A stretch of 64,000 nucleotides of DNA from CAZQKW01 sp964594075 (GTDB lineage Bacteria > Desulfobacterota > WTBG01 > CAIYCZ01). Positions 1 to 6,504 of the stretch are shown piece after piece; within the stretch, counting starts at the first letter, position 1, and every line of letters begins with the position of its first letter. The notes beneath the pieces were generated by a model that was given only the letters and a program-made list of their open reading frames with translations, was not told the origin of the DNA and did no database searches. The translations under genes and the position numbers were made by a program. The stretch is from assembly GCA_964594075.1 (NCBI GenBank), contig CAZQKW010000004.1, positions 1 through 64,000 on the forward strand, given 5' to 3'.

Positions 1-31
1 TTTTATCGATATAAAAGTCGCTTTTTGCTTA

Positions 32-1774
32 CTAAAAACCCAAATGATCGAAAATATCAATAGGCAATGTAAAATCCAACTCTTCACCTCCTAATACGGG
101 CAATGATGGAGGTACCCTGCTTGAATCTATATTCTCATTGAGGAAGTGAAGTCCTGCAAGTTCGGCCAGTTCATAATGGTCCCCAGCAGCATAAAAATGA
201 ACGCCGGGAAGCGGTGGCTCAACAACCCTAAAAGGTGCCACATATTCATCTGAACTTACTCCTTGCGTATTTACTGCCACTATCTTTAAATTGCCCCCGA
301 TTCCAAATTCTGTGCCTACATCCAGGGTCTTTTCATTTCCGGTATATGTCCCTTTTGGGGTAATGAAATATATAGTTCCAGGCTGGCCACTACCCCAGTC
401 AATGTCCGGTTTAAATTTCATGTTAAGATTAACGCCATTTAAAAACACCGGCTCTTTTTCTTCCAAAATATCTATTGTGTTTCGGTAAAGATTTACATTT
501 ATAACTTTGGGTTTATTGATGCTTGATGTTATTGGCAGCAAATAAATTTTTCTGCTATTGTTTCCCGGATTAATGGTTACTGTCTCATTGAATGATCTAA
601 ACCCGCTCTTTAAAACAGTCGTTGCGAAACTGCCCGAAGTAAGATTTGAGAACACAAAATGTCCGTTTGCGTCAGACTGGATACTATGGGCACCAATGGT
701 GACTATAGCTTCGGGAATGATTGCATTTGTGCTTTTGTTCAGGACATACCCTTCTAATATAGCTGGTTGTGTGGCTTCAAGGTTTACCCTTACCGAAGTC
801 TGAATAAAAGCATTGTCCACTCCAACAGCTTTTAATATCGTGGTAAACCTTCCCTGCTGGCTGAAATAATGGGGCTTTTGCCCAATAAATGGCAGGGTTG
901 TTTCATCAACTATGCCATTCCCATCAAAGTCCCAGCGATACTCTTTTACATTCCCAGTACAAGAAGCCTGAAAGGTAACACTGGTATTATTATTATCAAT
1001 CCTTGATATGCTCAATGAGACAGAGAGGGGCTGATTTGAGTTACCAGCAGTTACAGGAATCATATAGCTCTTGACAGATTGACCTCTGTTATCAACAACG
1101 ATTACGTTTGGATAATAACCACCGTTCTGCTGATAGACATGGGTTACTGTATTGCCAGAAGTGGTCTCGTCTATTATGCCATCTCCATCAAAGTCCCAGC
1201 GATATTCAGTTATATAGCCGCCCGAGGCGTAAGCTTGACAATTAAAATCCACGCTTAGCGGTGGATTACCATTGAGTGGGTTTGCAGTGAATGATGAAAT
1301 TACCAAATCACCAAATCCCCCACCCTGTCCGCCACGCACCGCCCGCACATAGTAGTGGCCTGACTTATAGTTGTAGCCCACGTAGCCGTCGTAGAAATAG
1401 ACGACCCAGGCGTAGTAGGGATTGTTGGCGAGGGTAGTAGACGACCAGTAGTGACACAAAAACGGCCAGGGGTCGCATGACACAGTATCAGGAAAATAGT
1501 CAGTGTTTATGGCGGGATTGTATCTGTTGTAATCTATCAGTGACTGCAGTTCATTCCGATTTGGCAGTCGCCAGTCATGATGCCCGGCAAGCGTCAGACT
1601 CTCGCAATAAGCAAGCGCCTGCTGCCAGTTATATGAGCCCGGGGCTGTGTCCTGCTGCCACATAAGGCCCGTGCTGGTGTCGGTAACGGTGCCATTGCCG
1701 TTGTCAATAAAGCCACCCGTAGCCAGCGACGGAAAAAGCATGGTTAAAAAACAAATAGCGATAAACTTTTTCAT
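32..1774 (-). CDS. DGR target B: secreted DUF1566/PKD protein
   Basis: Exported protein of about 580 residues. ATG at 1774 is chosen because GGAGG lies five bases upstream; an in-frame GTG four codons earlier has no better site. A signal peptide (MKKF then a hydrophobic run to about residue 20) is followed by a DUF1566/Lcl-type C-type-lectin-like domain (residues ~25-150), with GLMWQQD, DWRLPNRNEL, YWSSTT and YYVRAVRGG motifs. Two PKD-like domains follow (each with YRWDFDG), then a carboxypeptidase-regulatory-like beta-sandwich and an Ig/IPT-like stretch. Residues ~108-149 are the variable repeat. The gene lies 123 bp after the reverse transcriptase in the same direction, as DGR targets do. 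Ligand unknown; surface binding is inferred from the fold. Confidence 0.88.
   Translation of the reverse strand: MKKFIAICFLTMLFPSLATGGFIDNGNGTVTDTSTGLMWQQDTAPGSYNWQQALAYCESLTLAGHHDWRLPNRNELQSLIDYNRYNPAINTDYFPDTVSCDPWPFLCHYWSSTTLANNPYYAWVVYFYDGYVGYNYKSGHYYVRAVRGGQGGGFGDLVISSFTANPLNGNPPLSVDFNCQAYASGGYITEYRWDFDGDGIIDETTSGNTVTHVYQQNGGYYPNVIVVDNRGQSVKSYMIPVTAGNSNQPLSVSLSISRIDNNNTSVTFQASCTGNVKEYRWDFDGNGIVDETTLPFIGQKPHYFSQQGRFTTILKAVGVDNAFIQTSVRVNLEATQPAILEGYVLNKSTNAIIPEAIVTIGAHSIQSDANGHFVFSNLTSGSFATTVLKSGFRSFNETVTINPGNNSRKIYLLPITSSINKPKVINVNLYRNTIDILEEKEPVFLNGVNLNMKFKPDIDWGSGQPGTIYFITPKGTYTGNEKTLDVGTEFGIGGNLKIVAVNTQGVSSDEYVAPFRVVEPPLPGVHFYAAGDHYELAELAGLHFLNENIDSSRVPPSLPVLGGEELDFTLPIDIFDHLGF
1329..1453 (-). 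repeat. DGR variable repeat VR-B
   Basis: This 125-bp stretch aligns without gaps to the two arms of the template repeat (3384-3436 and 3704-3772) except for one codon lost at the TR interruption. By hand alignment there are 18 differences, all at positions where the TR coding strand has adenine, and none elsewhere. That is the signature of adenine-directed mutagenic retrohoming. The GC-rich 3' end (coding GTGCGGGCGGTGCGTGGCGG) is invariant and is the expected initiation-of-homing segment. The VR is internal to its gene, not at the 3' end. Confidence 0.93.
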
Positions 1775-1897
1775 ATAGCCCTCCACAAAAAAGTACTGCG
1801 TGCTGAGTAAAGAGTACTGAGTGCGTAATTGATTTTATGTTTTGATATCATCTGCTTCGAAACTGTCAGATTCTTCCCCCCGCTCAGAATGACAGGG

Positions 1898-3451
1898 TTA
1901 TGGTGCGAGCTGGTATATCGCCTTGACATACCGGTCCCGCACATATCTGCCCATAGCGCCCTCTGCCAGCAGTACAAGGCTGTAGCCGCAGGCAAGTGTT
2001 TTTTTAATAAAGCGATCGGTTAAACACTTGGGGAAACCGGCGGTTTCTTGCTTGCCCCTGAATCCTCTTTGGATCTGTAAACCCAGTATCTCGCCAGCAA
2101 GCAGTGCATCGCTGCCATATAACTCGGTAAACCTGCCGTTCTCGAAAAACAGCAGATACCTTTTCAGCCGGTCCCGGTAGAATCTCACTTGTGCCTTGAG
2201 GGATTGAAAGACCCCTTTATATTTAAGTCTCTCTAAAACCTTACCGTCTTTGAGCAGAAATATTTCCTTGAGCCAGCTATTCTTTTCAAAAAGAGAAGAA
2301 ACCAGCCGGAAGGTTTTGGCGTGACAAAAATGACCCAGATATGAAGCAAAAACCTGCCGCAGTTCTTTCACCACTTCGGGCTCAAGCATTATTCTGAGTA
2401 TTTTTTTATCTTTATACTGCGCTTCGCTGATTATTCTGTTTTTGAATTGGGCAAGCTTTGCCTTCAGATTATTCACCACCCTGCGCCGTGCCAGAATGTA
2501 GCCGGGGCGCACAATGTACCCCAGAAAATTTGCTCCCTCTGACACCCGCCTGACCGCACTTCCATCTTTGATCTCAAGTGCCAGGCGGTTTTGGAGAAAC
2601 TCCTGTATCTGTTCACGCCACAAGACAAGCTGCTCAGGAGAAGCGTCAAGCAGCATAAAGTCATCCACATAACGCAGGTAAAACCGGCATTTCAGATGGT
2701 GTTTCACAAACCGGTCAAGCTCATTTAAATATACATTGGCAAAAAATTGTGAGGTGAGATTGCCAATGGGCAACCCTTTTTCTTTACCTGCTGTGAAAAG
2801 ACTTTTATGCGCAGGCACCTTTTCCAGCATGCGCCGGTCACCCTTAAACACATAGTCTTGTGTGCAATCATGAAAAATTATTTCTGACAGCAATGAGAGC
2901 AAAGGCTTTGATTCAAAACTCTCACGTAACAGCGAAAACAGAATCTGTTTGTCAATGCTGGTAAAAAAAGAGCGTATATCAAGCTGCAGAAAATACGCTG
3001 CCTGTTTTTGATTTTTTGTTGCCTTGAGCATGAAGCTTTGCAGGCGCTTTACCGCTGCATGGGTGCCTTTGCCAGTCCGGCACGCATACGAGTCATGAAT
3101 GAAGCGCGGCTCCCACTGCTTCTCCAGTTCCCGCACCAGCAGGTGATGCACCACCCGGTCCCTGAAGTCAGCGGCAAATATCTCCCGCAGTTTAGGAGAT
3201 TGGGTGACAAAGCAAACAGATCGGGATGGCCGGTACGCTCCCTTTTGCAGATCAGATGCCAGGCTGAACAGATTATCCAGCAGATGATATTCAAACCTGA
3301 GCGCATTAACCGTACCCCGTTTCCTTTTTCGGCAGTCTGTATAGGCGTTATAGACTGACTCAAAGGACAGCAGCGAACACTTTCCGCCACGCACCGCCCG
3401 CACATAGTTGTTGTTTGACTTATTGTTGTTGTTCACCCCGTGATATAACAT
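1898..3451 (-). CDS. DGR reverse transcriptase
   Basis: Error-prone reverse transcriptase that copies template-repeat RNA into mutagenised cDNA for VR replacement. Counting from the ATG at 3451: residues 156-164 carry LQLDIRSFF, 226-235 GLPIGNLTSQ (the [I/L]GxxxSQ variant typical of DGR enzymes) and 260-264 RYVDD (catalytic YxDD). At 517 residues it is longer than most DGR RTs, with ~190 unrecognised residues after the RT/thumb part. The start is unclear. The only upstream ATG lies inside the inserted GIY-YIG element, and the first ~23 residues are translated template repeat (runs of Asn, then YVRAVRGG). Original starts may be GTG at 3436, 3403 or 3394, or CTG near 3373. Confidence 0.93.
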   Translation of the reverse strand: MLYHGVNNNNKSNNNYVRAVRGGKCSLLSFESVYNAYTDCRKRKRGTVNALRFEYHLLDNLFSLASDLQKGAYRPSRSVCFVTQSPKLREIFAADFRDRVVHHLLVRELEKQWEPRFIHDSYACRTGKGTHAAVKRLQSFMLKATKNQKQAAYFLQLDIRSFFTSIDKQILFSLLRESFESKPLLSLLSEIIFHDCTQDYVFKGDRRMLEKVPAHKSLFTAGKEKGLPIGNLTSQFFANVYLNELDRFVKHHLKCRFYLRYVDDFMLLDASPEQLVLWREQIQEFLQNRLALEIKDGSAVRRVSEGANFLGYIVRPGYILARRRVVNNLKAKLAQFKNRIISEAQYKDKKILRIMLEPEVVKELRQVFASYLGHFCHAKTFRLVSSLFEKNSWLKEIFLLKDGKVLERLKYKGVFQSLKAQVRFYRDRLKRYLLFFENGRFTELYGSDALLAGEILGLQIQRGFRGKQETAGFPKCLTDRFIKKTLACGYSLVLLAEGAMGRYVRDRYVKAIYQLAP

Positions 3452-3687
3452 TTCAATCGGTTTTTTATAAATCTTTTACCCCACGCCGTTTTTAAATATC
3501 TCTCCCGCCTCACTGCATCTGTACTATTAAGACATGCCTCATAATAAATTAAGGTGACAGGCGTTCTATTGCATGTTGACTTAACCTGACCGGTTTCATG
3601 CTCTAAAAGCCTTTTTTTAAGGTCATGGGTGTAGCCTACATAGAATTTATGATCTTTTTCACTACGCAAGACATAAACGTAATACAT
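3433..3687 (-). CDS. Small GIY-YIG nuclease domain protein
   Basis: Stand-alone GIY-YIG endonuclease domain of 84 residues, the usual length of the small YhbQ/UvrC-like GIY-YIG family. Motifs are YYVYVLRS (GIY position), FYVGYT (YIG position), DLKKRLLEH with the conserved Arg, LIYYEA, and ERYLKTAWGKRFIKNRL near the end. The TGA stop lies across the junction with the template repeat (GGG TGA AC), so the ORF ends on DGR sequence. It sits between avd and the RT, a place where DGRs do not normally carry a gene. Whether the protein is active or cuts at a specific site cannot be seen. Confidence 0.88.
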   Translation of the reverse strand: MYYVYVLRSEKDHKFYVGYTHDLKKRLLEHETGQVKSTCNRTPVTLIYYEACLNSTDAVRRERYLKTAWGKRFIKNRLKCYITG

Positions 3688-3703
3688 AAAATTATCTCAC
3701 GGG
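3437..3703 (-). mobile_element. GIY-YIG insertion element inside the DGR template repeat
   Basis: About 267 bp that interrupts the template repeat. Its ends are a 13-bp inverted repeat with one mismatch: 3436-3448 and 3692-3704, reading CCCCGTGA then T or G then ATAA inwards. A GTGA is also found at both junctions and could be a 4-bp target duplication, so the exact boundary is ambiguous by a few bases. Nearly all the insert is one small GIY-YIG nuclease ORF whose stop codon overlaps the TR. No transposase is present. Homing by the encoded nuclease is inferred. Confidence 0.75.
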
Positions 3704-3786
3704 GCCGTTGTTGAAATTGACGATCCAGGCGTTGTTTGGATTGTTGGCGTTGGTAGTAGACGACCAGTAGTTGGACGCCTACTTTC

Positions 3787-3880
3787 ACCCTCCCGCTTGA
3801 CGGCCTTGCGGCCCACCGGATGCTGAATTCTCAGCACCCTGTATAATAATGCCATTGAAAAAACAATGGCGGGGAGGGCG
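3787..3880 (-). other. Structured spacer between avd and the template repeat
   Basis: Several inverted repeats are packed between the avd stop and the TR. They are a perfect 7-bp stem with a 6-base loop at 3851-3870, a 9-bp stem with one mismatch around GAATTC at 3818-3839, GGCC-TTGC-GGCC at ~3802-3813, and outer CCCTCCCGC/GCGGGGAGGG arms (~3788-3796 and 3869-3878) that could enclose the others. In studied DGRs the avd-TR spacer is part of the structured RNA needed for cDNA synthesis, so this is the probable 5' part of the DGR RNA. Function is inferred. Confidence 0.5.
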
Positions 3881-3904
3881 CACAGTGTTCTTGAGCACAC
3901 TCAT

Positions 3905-4285
3905 CTACTCATCGAGAAAAGATGATTGATGATTCCGGCTCCTGCAACTGCTCTTAAGCCATCCCTCACTCTGTTTGCACAAAACCACCACCAGGGTGGA
4001 AGCGTGCTGAAAACTCTTGAAACTGGCAAAGGCCTTGACCTCTTTGGCGAAAACAATCAGCGTTTTGAGCATCTCACAGGTTTCAACCAGTTCAGTCAGT
4101 GCCACGCGTTTGTCCTGAGATGAGTTGGCCTGTATTATCAGTAACATGCTTTTCCGCGACAGAGACCTCAGTTCCTCACCGATGCTATACTTGTTATACC
4201 TGCTGAAATTTCTCACCACCTCCTGAAGGTAAATAGCCAGTTCCATAGCTTTTTTATAAATAGGTAAATGTTCGTACCGCGCCAT
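3905..4285 (-). CDS. avd: DGR accessory protein Avd (four-helix bundle)
   Basis: Accessory variability determinant of 126 residues. Avd forms a barrel-like pentamer of four-helix bundles that binds the DGR RT and template RNA. Family features are the start MARYEHLPIYKKAMELA, then FSRYNKYSIGEELR, a helix with LLIIQANS, KVLx-type helix LKTLIVFAKEVKAF, and the C-terminal KQSEGWLKS. It has the expected length and lies directly upstream of the template repeat. The tail after GWLKS is low in complexity. The start ATG at 4285 immediately follows a heptamer repeat array and has no clear Shine-Dalgarno, so expression may depend on coupling to the upstream four-helix gene that ends 21 bp before it. Confidence 0.85.
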   Translation of the reverse strand: MARYEHLPIYKKAMELAIYLQEVVRNFSRYNKYSIGEELRSLSRKSMLLIIQANSSQDKRVALTELVETCEMLKTLIVFAKEVKAFASFKSFQHASTLVVVLCKQSEGWLKSSCRSRNHQSSFLDE

Positions 4286-4322
4286 AATCGTGTTGCGGGC
4301 TACGCGTTACGCGGTACGGGTT
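4286..4322 (-). repeat. Short heptamer array (AACNCGY type), minus orientation
   Basis: Read on the minus strand this gap is five consecutive degenerate heptamers (aacccgt, accgcgt, aacgcgt, agcccgc, aacacga). It matches the plus-strand array at 4723-4819 but in the opposite orientation. The last codons and stop of the upstream S23-type gene are made of this repeat, and the avd start codon follows it directly. Confidence 0.6.
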
Positions 4323-4687
4323 TTATTCCATTCCGCTTCCACATACTGAATAAATTTATTAATTTTGCCGCCAAGTTCATTGTATGCTTCGATCAAACGC
4401 AAGCATTCGCCATTCAGTTTATTATGCGTGTCTTTTATAAATTGCAGATGCACTATGGTTTCATCACAGGATGCATGTGCATAGACAAGATGCTTTACAA
4501 ATTCTGCCTTATATCTTCTCCGGCCATATCCCTCAACAATGCATGCGGTAATGCCCTTTGAAGCTCTTCTAATTTGACTTCCTTCTTCATACAGTTCGTA
4601 TTTATCCAGTAATAGCGACATCTGGTGAATGCTGATTGCCACCTCATATGATAGTTTGTAAATTTCCAAATCCCGGTAGTTTTTCAC
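4307..4687 (-). CDS. S23-type four-helix-bundle protein
   Basis: 126-residue four-helix-bundle protein of the 23S rRNA intervening-sequence (S23/IVP) family. Recognisable segments are MKNYRDLEIYKLSYEVA, YELYEEGSQIRRASKGI, CIVEGYGRRRYKAEFVKHL and YAHASCDETIVHL. The start is GTG (4687) with only a weak AGG upstream. Avd belongs to the same broad fold, but the two proteins here are clearly different families. Members are usually found inside rRNA intervening sequences or as lone genes, and the function is unknown. Its ends lie in heptamer arrays in opposite orientation, suggesting that it arrived as a unit. A role in the DGR is possible but unsupported. Confidence 0.85.
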   Translation of the reverse strand: MKNYRDLEIYKLSYEVAISIHQMSLLLDKYELYEEGSQIRRASKGITACIVEGYGRRRYKAEFVKHLVYAHASCDETIVHLQFIKDTHNKLNGECLRLIEAYNELGGKINKFIQYVEAEWNKTRTA

Positions 4688-4722
4688 GACCTATTCATTC
4701 CCGCTTGTACCTTCTGTCCTTG

Positions 4723-4819
4723 AACGCGCAACTCGTAACACGTAGCTCGCAACGCTTAATTGGTACCTGTAACTCGCAACCCGTAACTCGTAAATCGTAA
4801 CTCGCAACCCGTAATTATC
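4723..4819 (+). repeat. Heptamer tandem array, consensus AACTCGY
   Basis: About 13-14 contiguous degenerate 7-bp units (for example aactcgt, aacacgt, agctcgc, aactcgc, aacccgt, aactcgt, aaatcgt) fill the gap between DGR target A and the S23-type gene. The same heptamer occurs inverted at 4286-4322 on the other side of that gene. No promoter or ORF is apparent in it. Confidence 0.75.
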
Positions 4820-4830
4820 AAATCACCAAT

Positions 4831-5400
4831 TCACTGTCCGCCACGCACCGCCCGCACATAGTAGACGTTCGACTTATGGTCGCCGTACACGCCGCCGTAG
4901 CCGAAATTGACGACCCAGGCGTAGCTTGGATAGTAGGCGGAGGTAGTAGACGACCAGCAGTAAAACGCCTGCGTATTGGGAAAATATGCCGTGTTAATGG
5001 TTGGGCCGGGATATGGAATGCTGCTGTCCACAAGAAATGAAAGCTCTTTTATTGTTGGCAAGCGCCAGTCGCTGTATCCGCCGAGCGTCAGGTTTTCACA
5101 GTAGGTGTTTGCCTGATCCCAGGTGTAGGTGCCCGGCGCAGTATCTTTCTGCCACATCAGCCCGGTCACATTGTCCCGTATTACGCCATTTCCAAGGTCG
5201 GTGTACGAGTGAAGGTTTGGCCCATACTGGGCATCCTGGCCGTAGAAGTCCTGCCCCGGCTGGGGGCAGGGTATTTCCTGACTGTTGTCATAACACTTGG
5301 TCTGACCGGTGTCGGGAACAGGGCCGGCAAAAACGCTAACTGAAAATGAGAAGACAGCAAGAAAAATGACAAAAACAGTTGCGATACTTTTTGTTTTCAA
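4831..5400 (-). CDS. DGR target A: secreted DUF1566 protein
   Basis: Exported 189-residue protein with a DUF1566/Lcl C-type-lectin-like domain. TTG at 5400 is the likely start, with AAGGAGG upstream. The signal peptide runs to about residue 25 (ending SVFAG). It is followed by a Cys pair (KCYD, IPCP), then the domain with GLMWQKDTAPG, DWRLPTIKEL, YCWSSTT and the terminal YYVRAVRGGQ. Residues ~147-187 are the variable repeat, so this is a standard DGR target with its VR at the very C terminus. It is first in the DGR transcription order. The diversified face of this fold normally binds ligands; the ligand is unknown. Confidence 0.9.
   Translation of the reverse strand: MKTKSIATVFVIFLAVFSFSVSVFAGPVPDTGQTKCYDNSQEIPCPQPGQDFYGQDAQYGPNLHSYTDLGNGVIRDNVTGLMWQKDTAPGTYTWDQANTYCENLTLGGYSDWRLPTIKELSFLVDSSIPYPGPTINTAYFPNTQAFYCWSSTTSAYYPSYAWVVNFGYGGVYGDHKSNVYYVRAVRGGQ
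4838..4962 (-). repeat. DGR variable repeat VR-A
   Basis: 125 bp aligning without gaps to the joined TR arms plus one codon. By hand there are 21 differences, all at TR adenines (to T, G or C), and none at C, G or T. Compared with VR-B it carries a different set of codons at the same Asn positions, showing independent rounds of diversification. Identity continues a few bases beyond GGCGG, with TR AAAGTG against VR ACAGTG. Confidence 0.93.
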
Positions 5401-5438
5401 AGAATGATCCTCCTTATAATAAGAAATTTTGATTGTGG

Positions 5439-6193
5439 AAGAACAAAAACTTATTTAAGCCACCGAGTCATTCTGCGGCGCGACCGCAGAATCCAGGCAC
5501 TGTTTACACATACCGACAATAAGGTCTATCCACTGTTAGATCCTGCGATCAAGTCGCAGGATGACTAATAACATTATCCAGTGTTTTCCCGCACTTATCT
5601 ATGCCTCACTTATGTAATTTCCTTTACAAGAACAAAAACTTAATTACGCCACCGAGTCATTCTGCGGCGCGACCGCAGAATCCAGGAACTGTTTTCACAT
5701 ACCAGTAATATAGTAAATCCGTTTGCAGATCCTGCGATCAAGTCGCAGGATGACTCATAAGGTTATTCAGTGTTTTCGTGTACTTATCTGTGCCTCAATT
5801 ATATAATTTCCTATACAAGAACAAAAACTTAATTAAGCCACCGAGTCATTCTGCGGCGCGACCGCAGAATCCAGGAACTGTTTACACATACTGGCAATAA
5901 GGTCTATACACTGTTAGATCCTGCGATCACGTCACAGGATGACTAATAACTTTATGCCGTGTTTTCCAGTGCTTATCTGTGCCCCACTTATATAATTTCC
6001 TTTACAAGAACAAAAACTTAATTAAGCCACCGAGTCATTCTGCGGCTTGACCGCAGAATCCAGGAACTGTTTACACACCGGCAATAAGGTCTATCCACTG
6101 TTAGATCCTGCGATCAAGTCGCAGGATGACTAATACCATTATGCAGTGTTTTCCAGTGCTTATCTGTGCCCCAATTGTATAATTTCCTTTACA
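5439..6193. repeat. Four tandem 189-bp repeats, each with two palindromes
   Basis: Units start at 5439, 5628, 5817 and 6006, an exact 189-bp spacing. Each holds an ATTCTGCGG/CCGCAGAAT hairpin and, ~60 bp on, an ATCCTGCGA/TCGCAGGAT hairpin, separated and followed by less conserved AT-rich sequence. No ORF runs through the units. The array lies upstream of DGR target A. A lone copy of the second palindrome recurs at 7617-7644. The palindromes belong to the widespread GTCATTCTG/CAGGATGAC class of dispersed repeats. Spacing and content do not fit a CRISPR. Confidence 0.88.
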
Positions 6194-6504
6194 ATAAAAA
6201 ACCGTCAACAGGCATTGACCATCCTGATGGCGGTTATAATTTACTCAGCAGAAATGTCTTGCTCCCTCGTGCATTTCATTCCCAGCGCAATTGAGTTATT
6301 TAATAGTTTTGAGTTTTCAGAAAGTATATAGAATTGATAATTTTATGTGAATTGTAATCTTGGCAGGGTTTTTATCTAAGATGATTTGATTTTTAATGAT
6401 TGATTAGCAATTCTTCAAAGGACGCTTTGCACTATATAGTATCGCAGGTCGTGAAAGGAAACAGCATAAGGTGTGCATAGGCAAGAGCAATCATTGTAGC
6501 TTGT
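6194..6504. other. AT-rich intergenic stretch
   Basis: About 310 bp with no convincing ORF, RNA gene or repeat seen. It separates the 189-bp repeat array from the convergent end of the hypothetical membrane-anchored gene at 6505. Confidence 0.5.

Larger units (their letters stand above)
3384..3772 (-). repeat. DGR template repeat, interrupted
   Basis: Template repeat in two arms: 3704-3772 (69 bp, upstream) and 3384-3436 (53 bp, adjoining the RT). Joined, they give 122 bp, exactly one codon short of the 125-bp variable repeats. The coding strand is packed with AAC/AAT codons (runs of four and of three), whose first two bases are the mutable adenines. The codon lost at the junction is TAC in one VR and GGC in the other, so the ancestral TR codon was probably AAC. 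The order avd-TR-RT is canonical. The arms are separated by the GIY-YIG insertion at 3437-3703. Confidence 0.92.

Noticed and set aside
3437..3703. Self-splicing intron in the template repeat
   Set aside because: At ~267 bp and almost entirely ORF, it is too short for a group I or II ribozyme core, and no catalytic-core motifs were seen.
3697..3900. 67-codon minus-strand ORF between avd and the RT
   Set aside because: It is the left TR arm plus hairpin spacer read in a non-target frame; the Pro/Thr/Arg-rich product is what the TR gives out of frame.
5439..6193. CRISPR array
   Set aside because: Repeats are 189 bp in tandem with internal palindromes and conserved 'spacers'; there are no short direct repeats with unique spacers and no cas genes.
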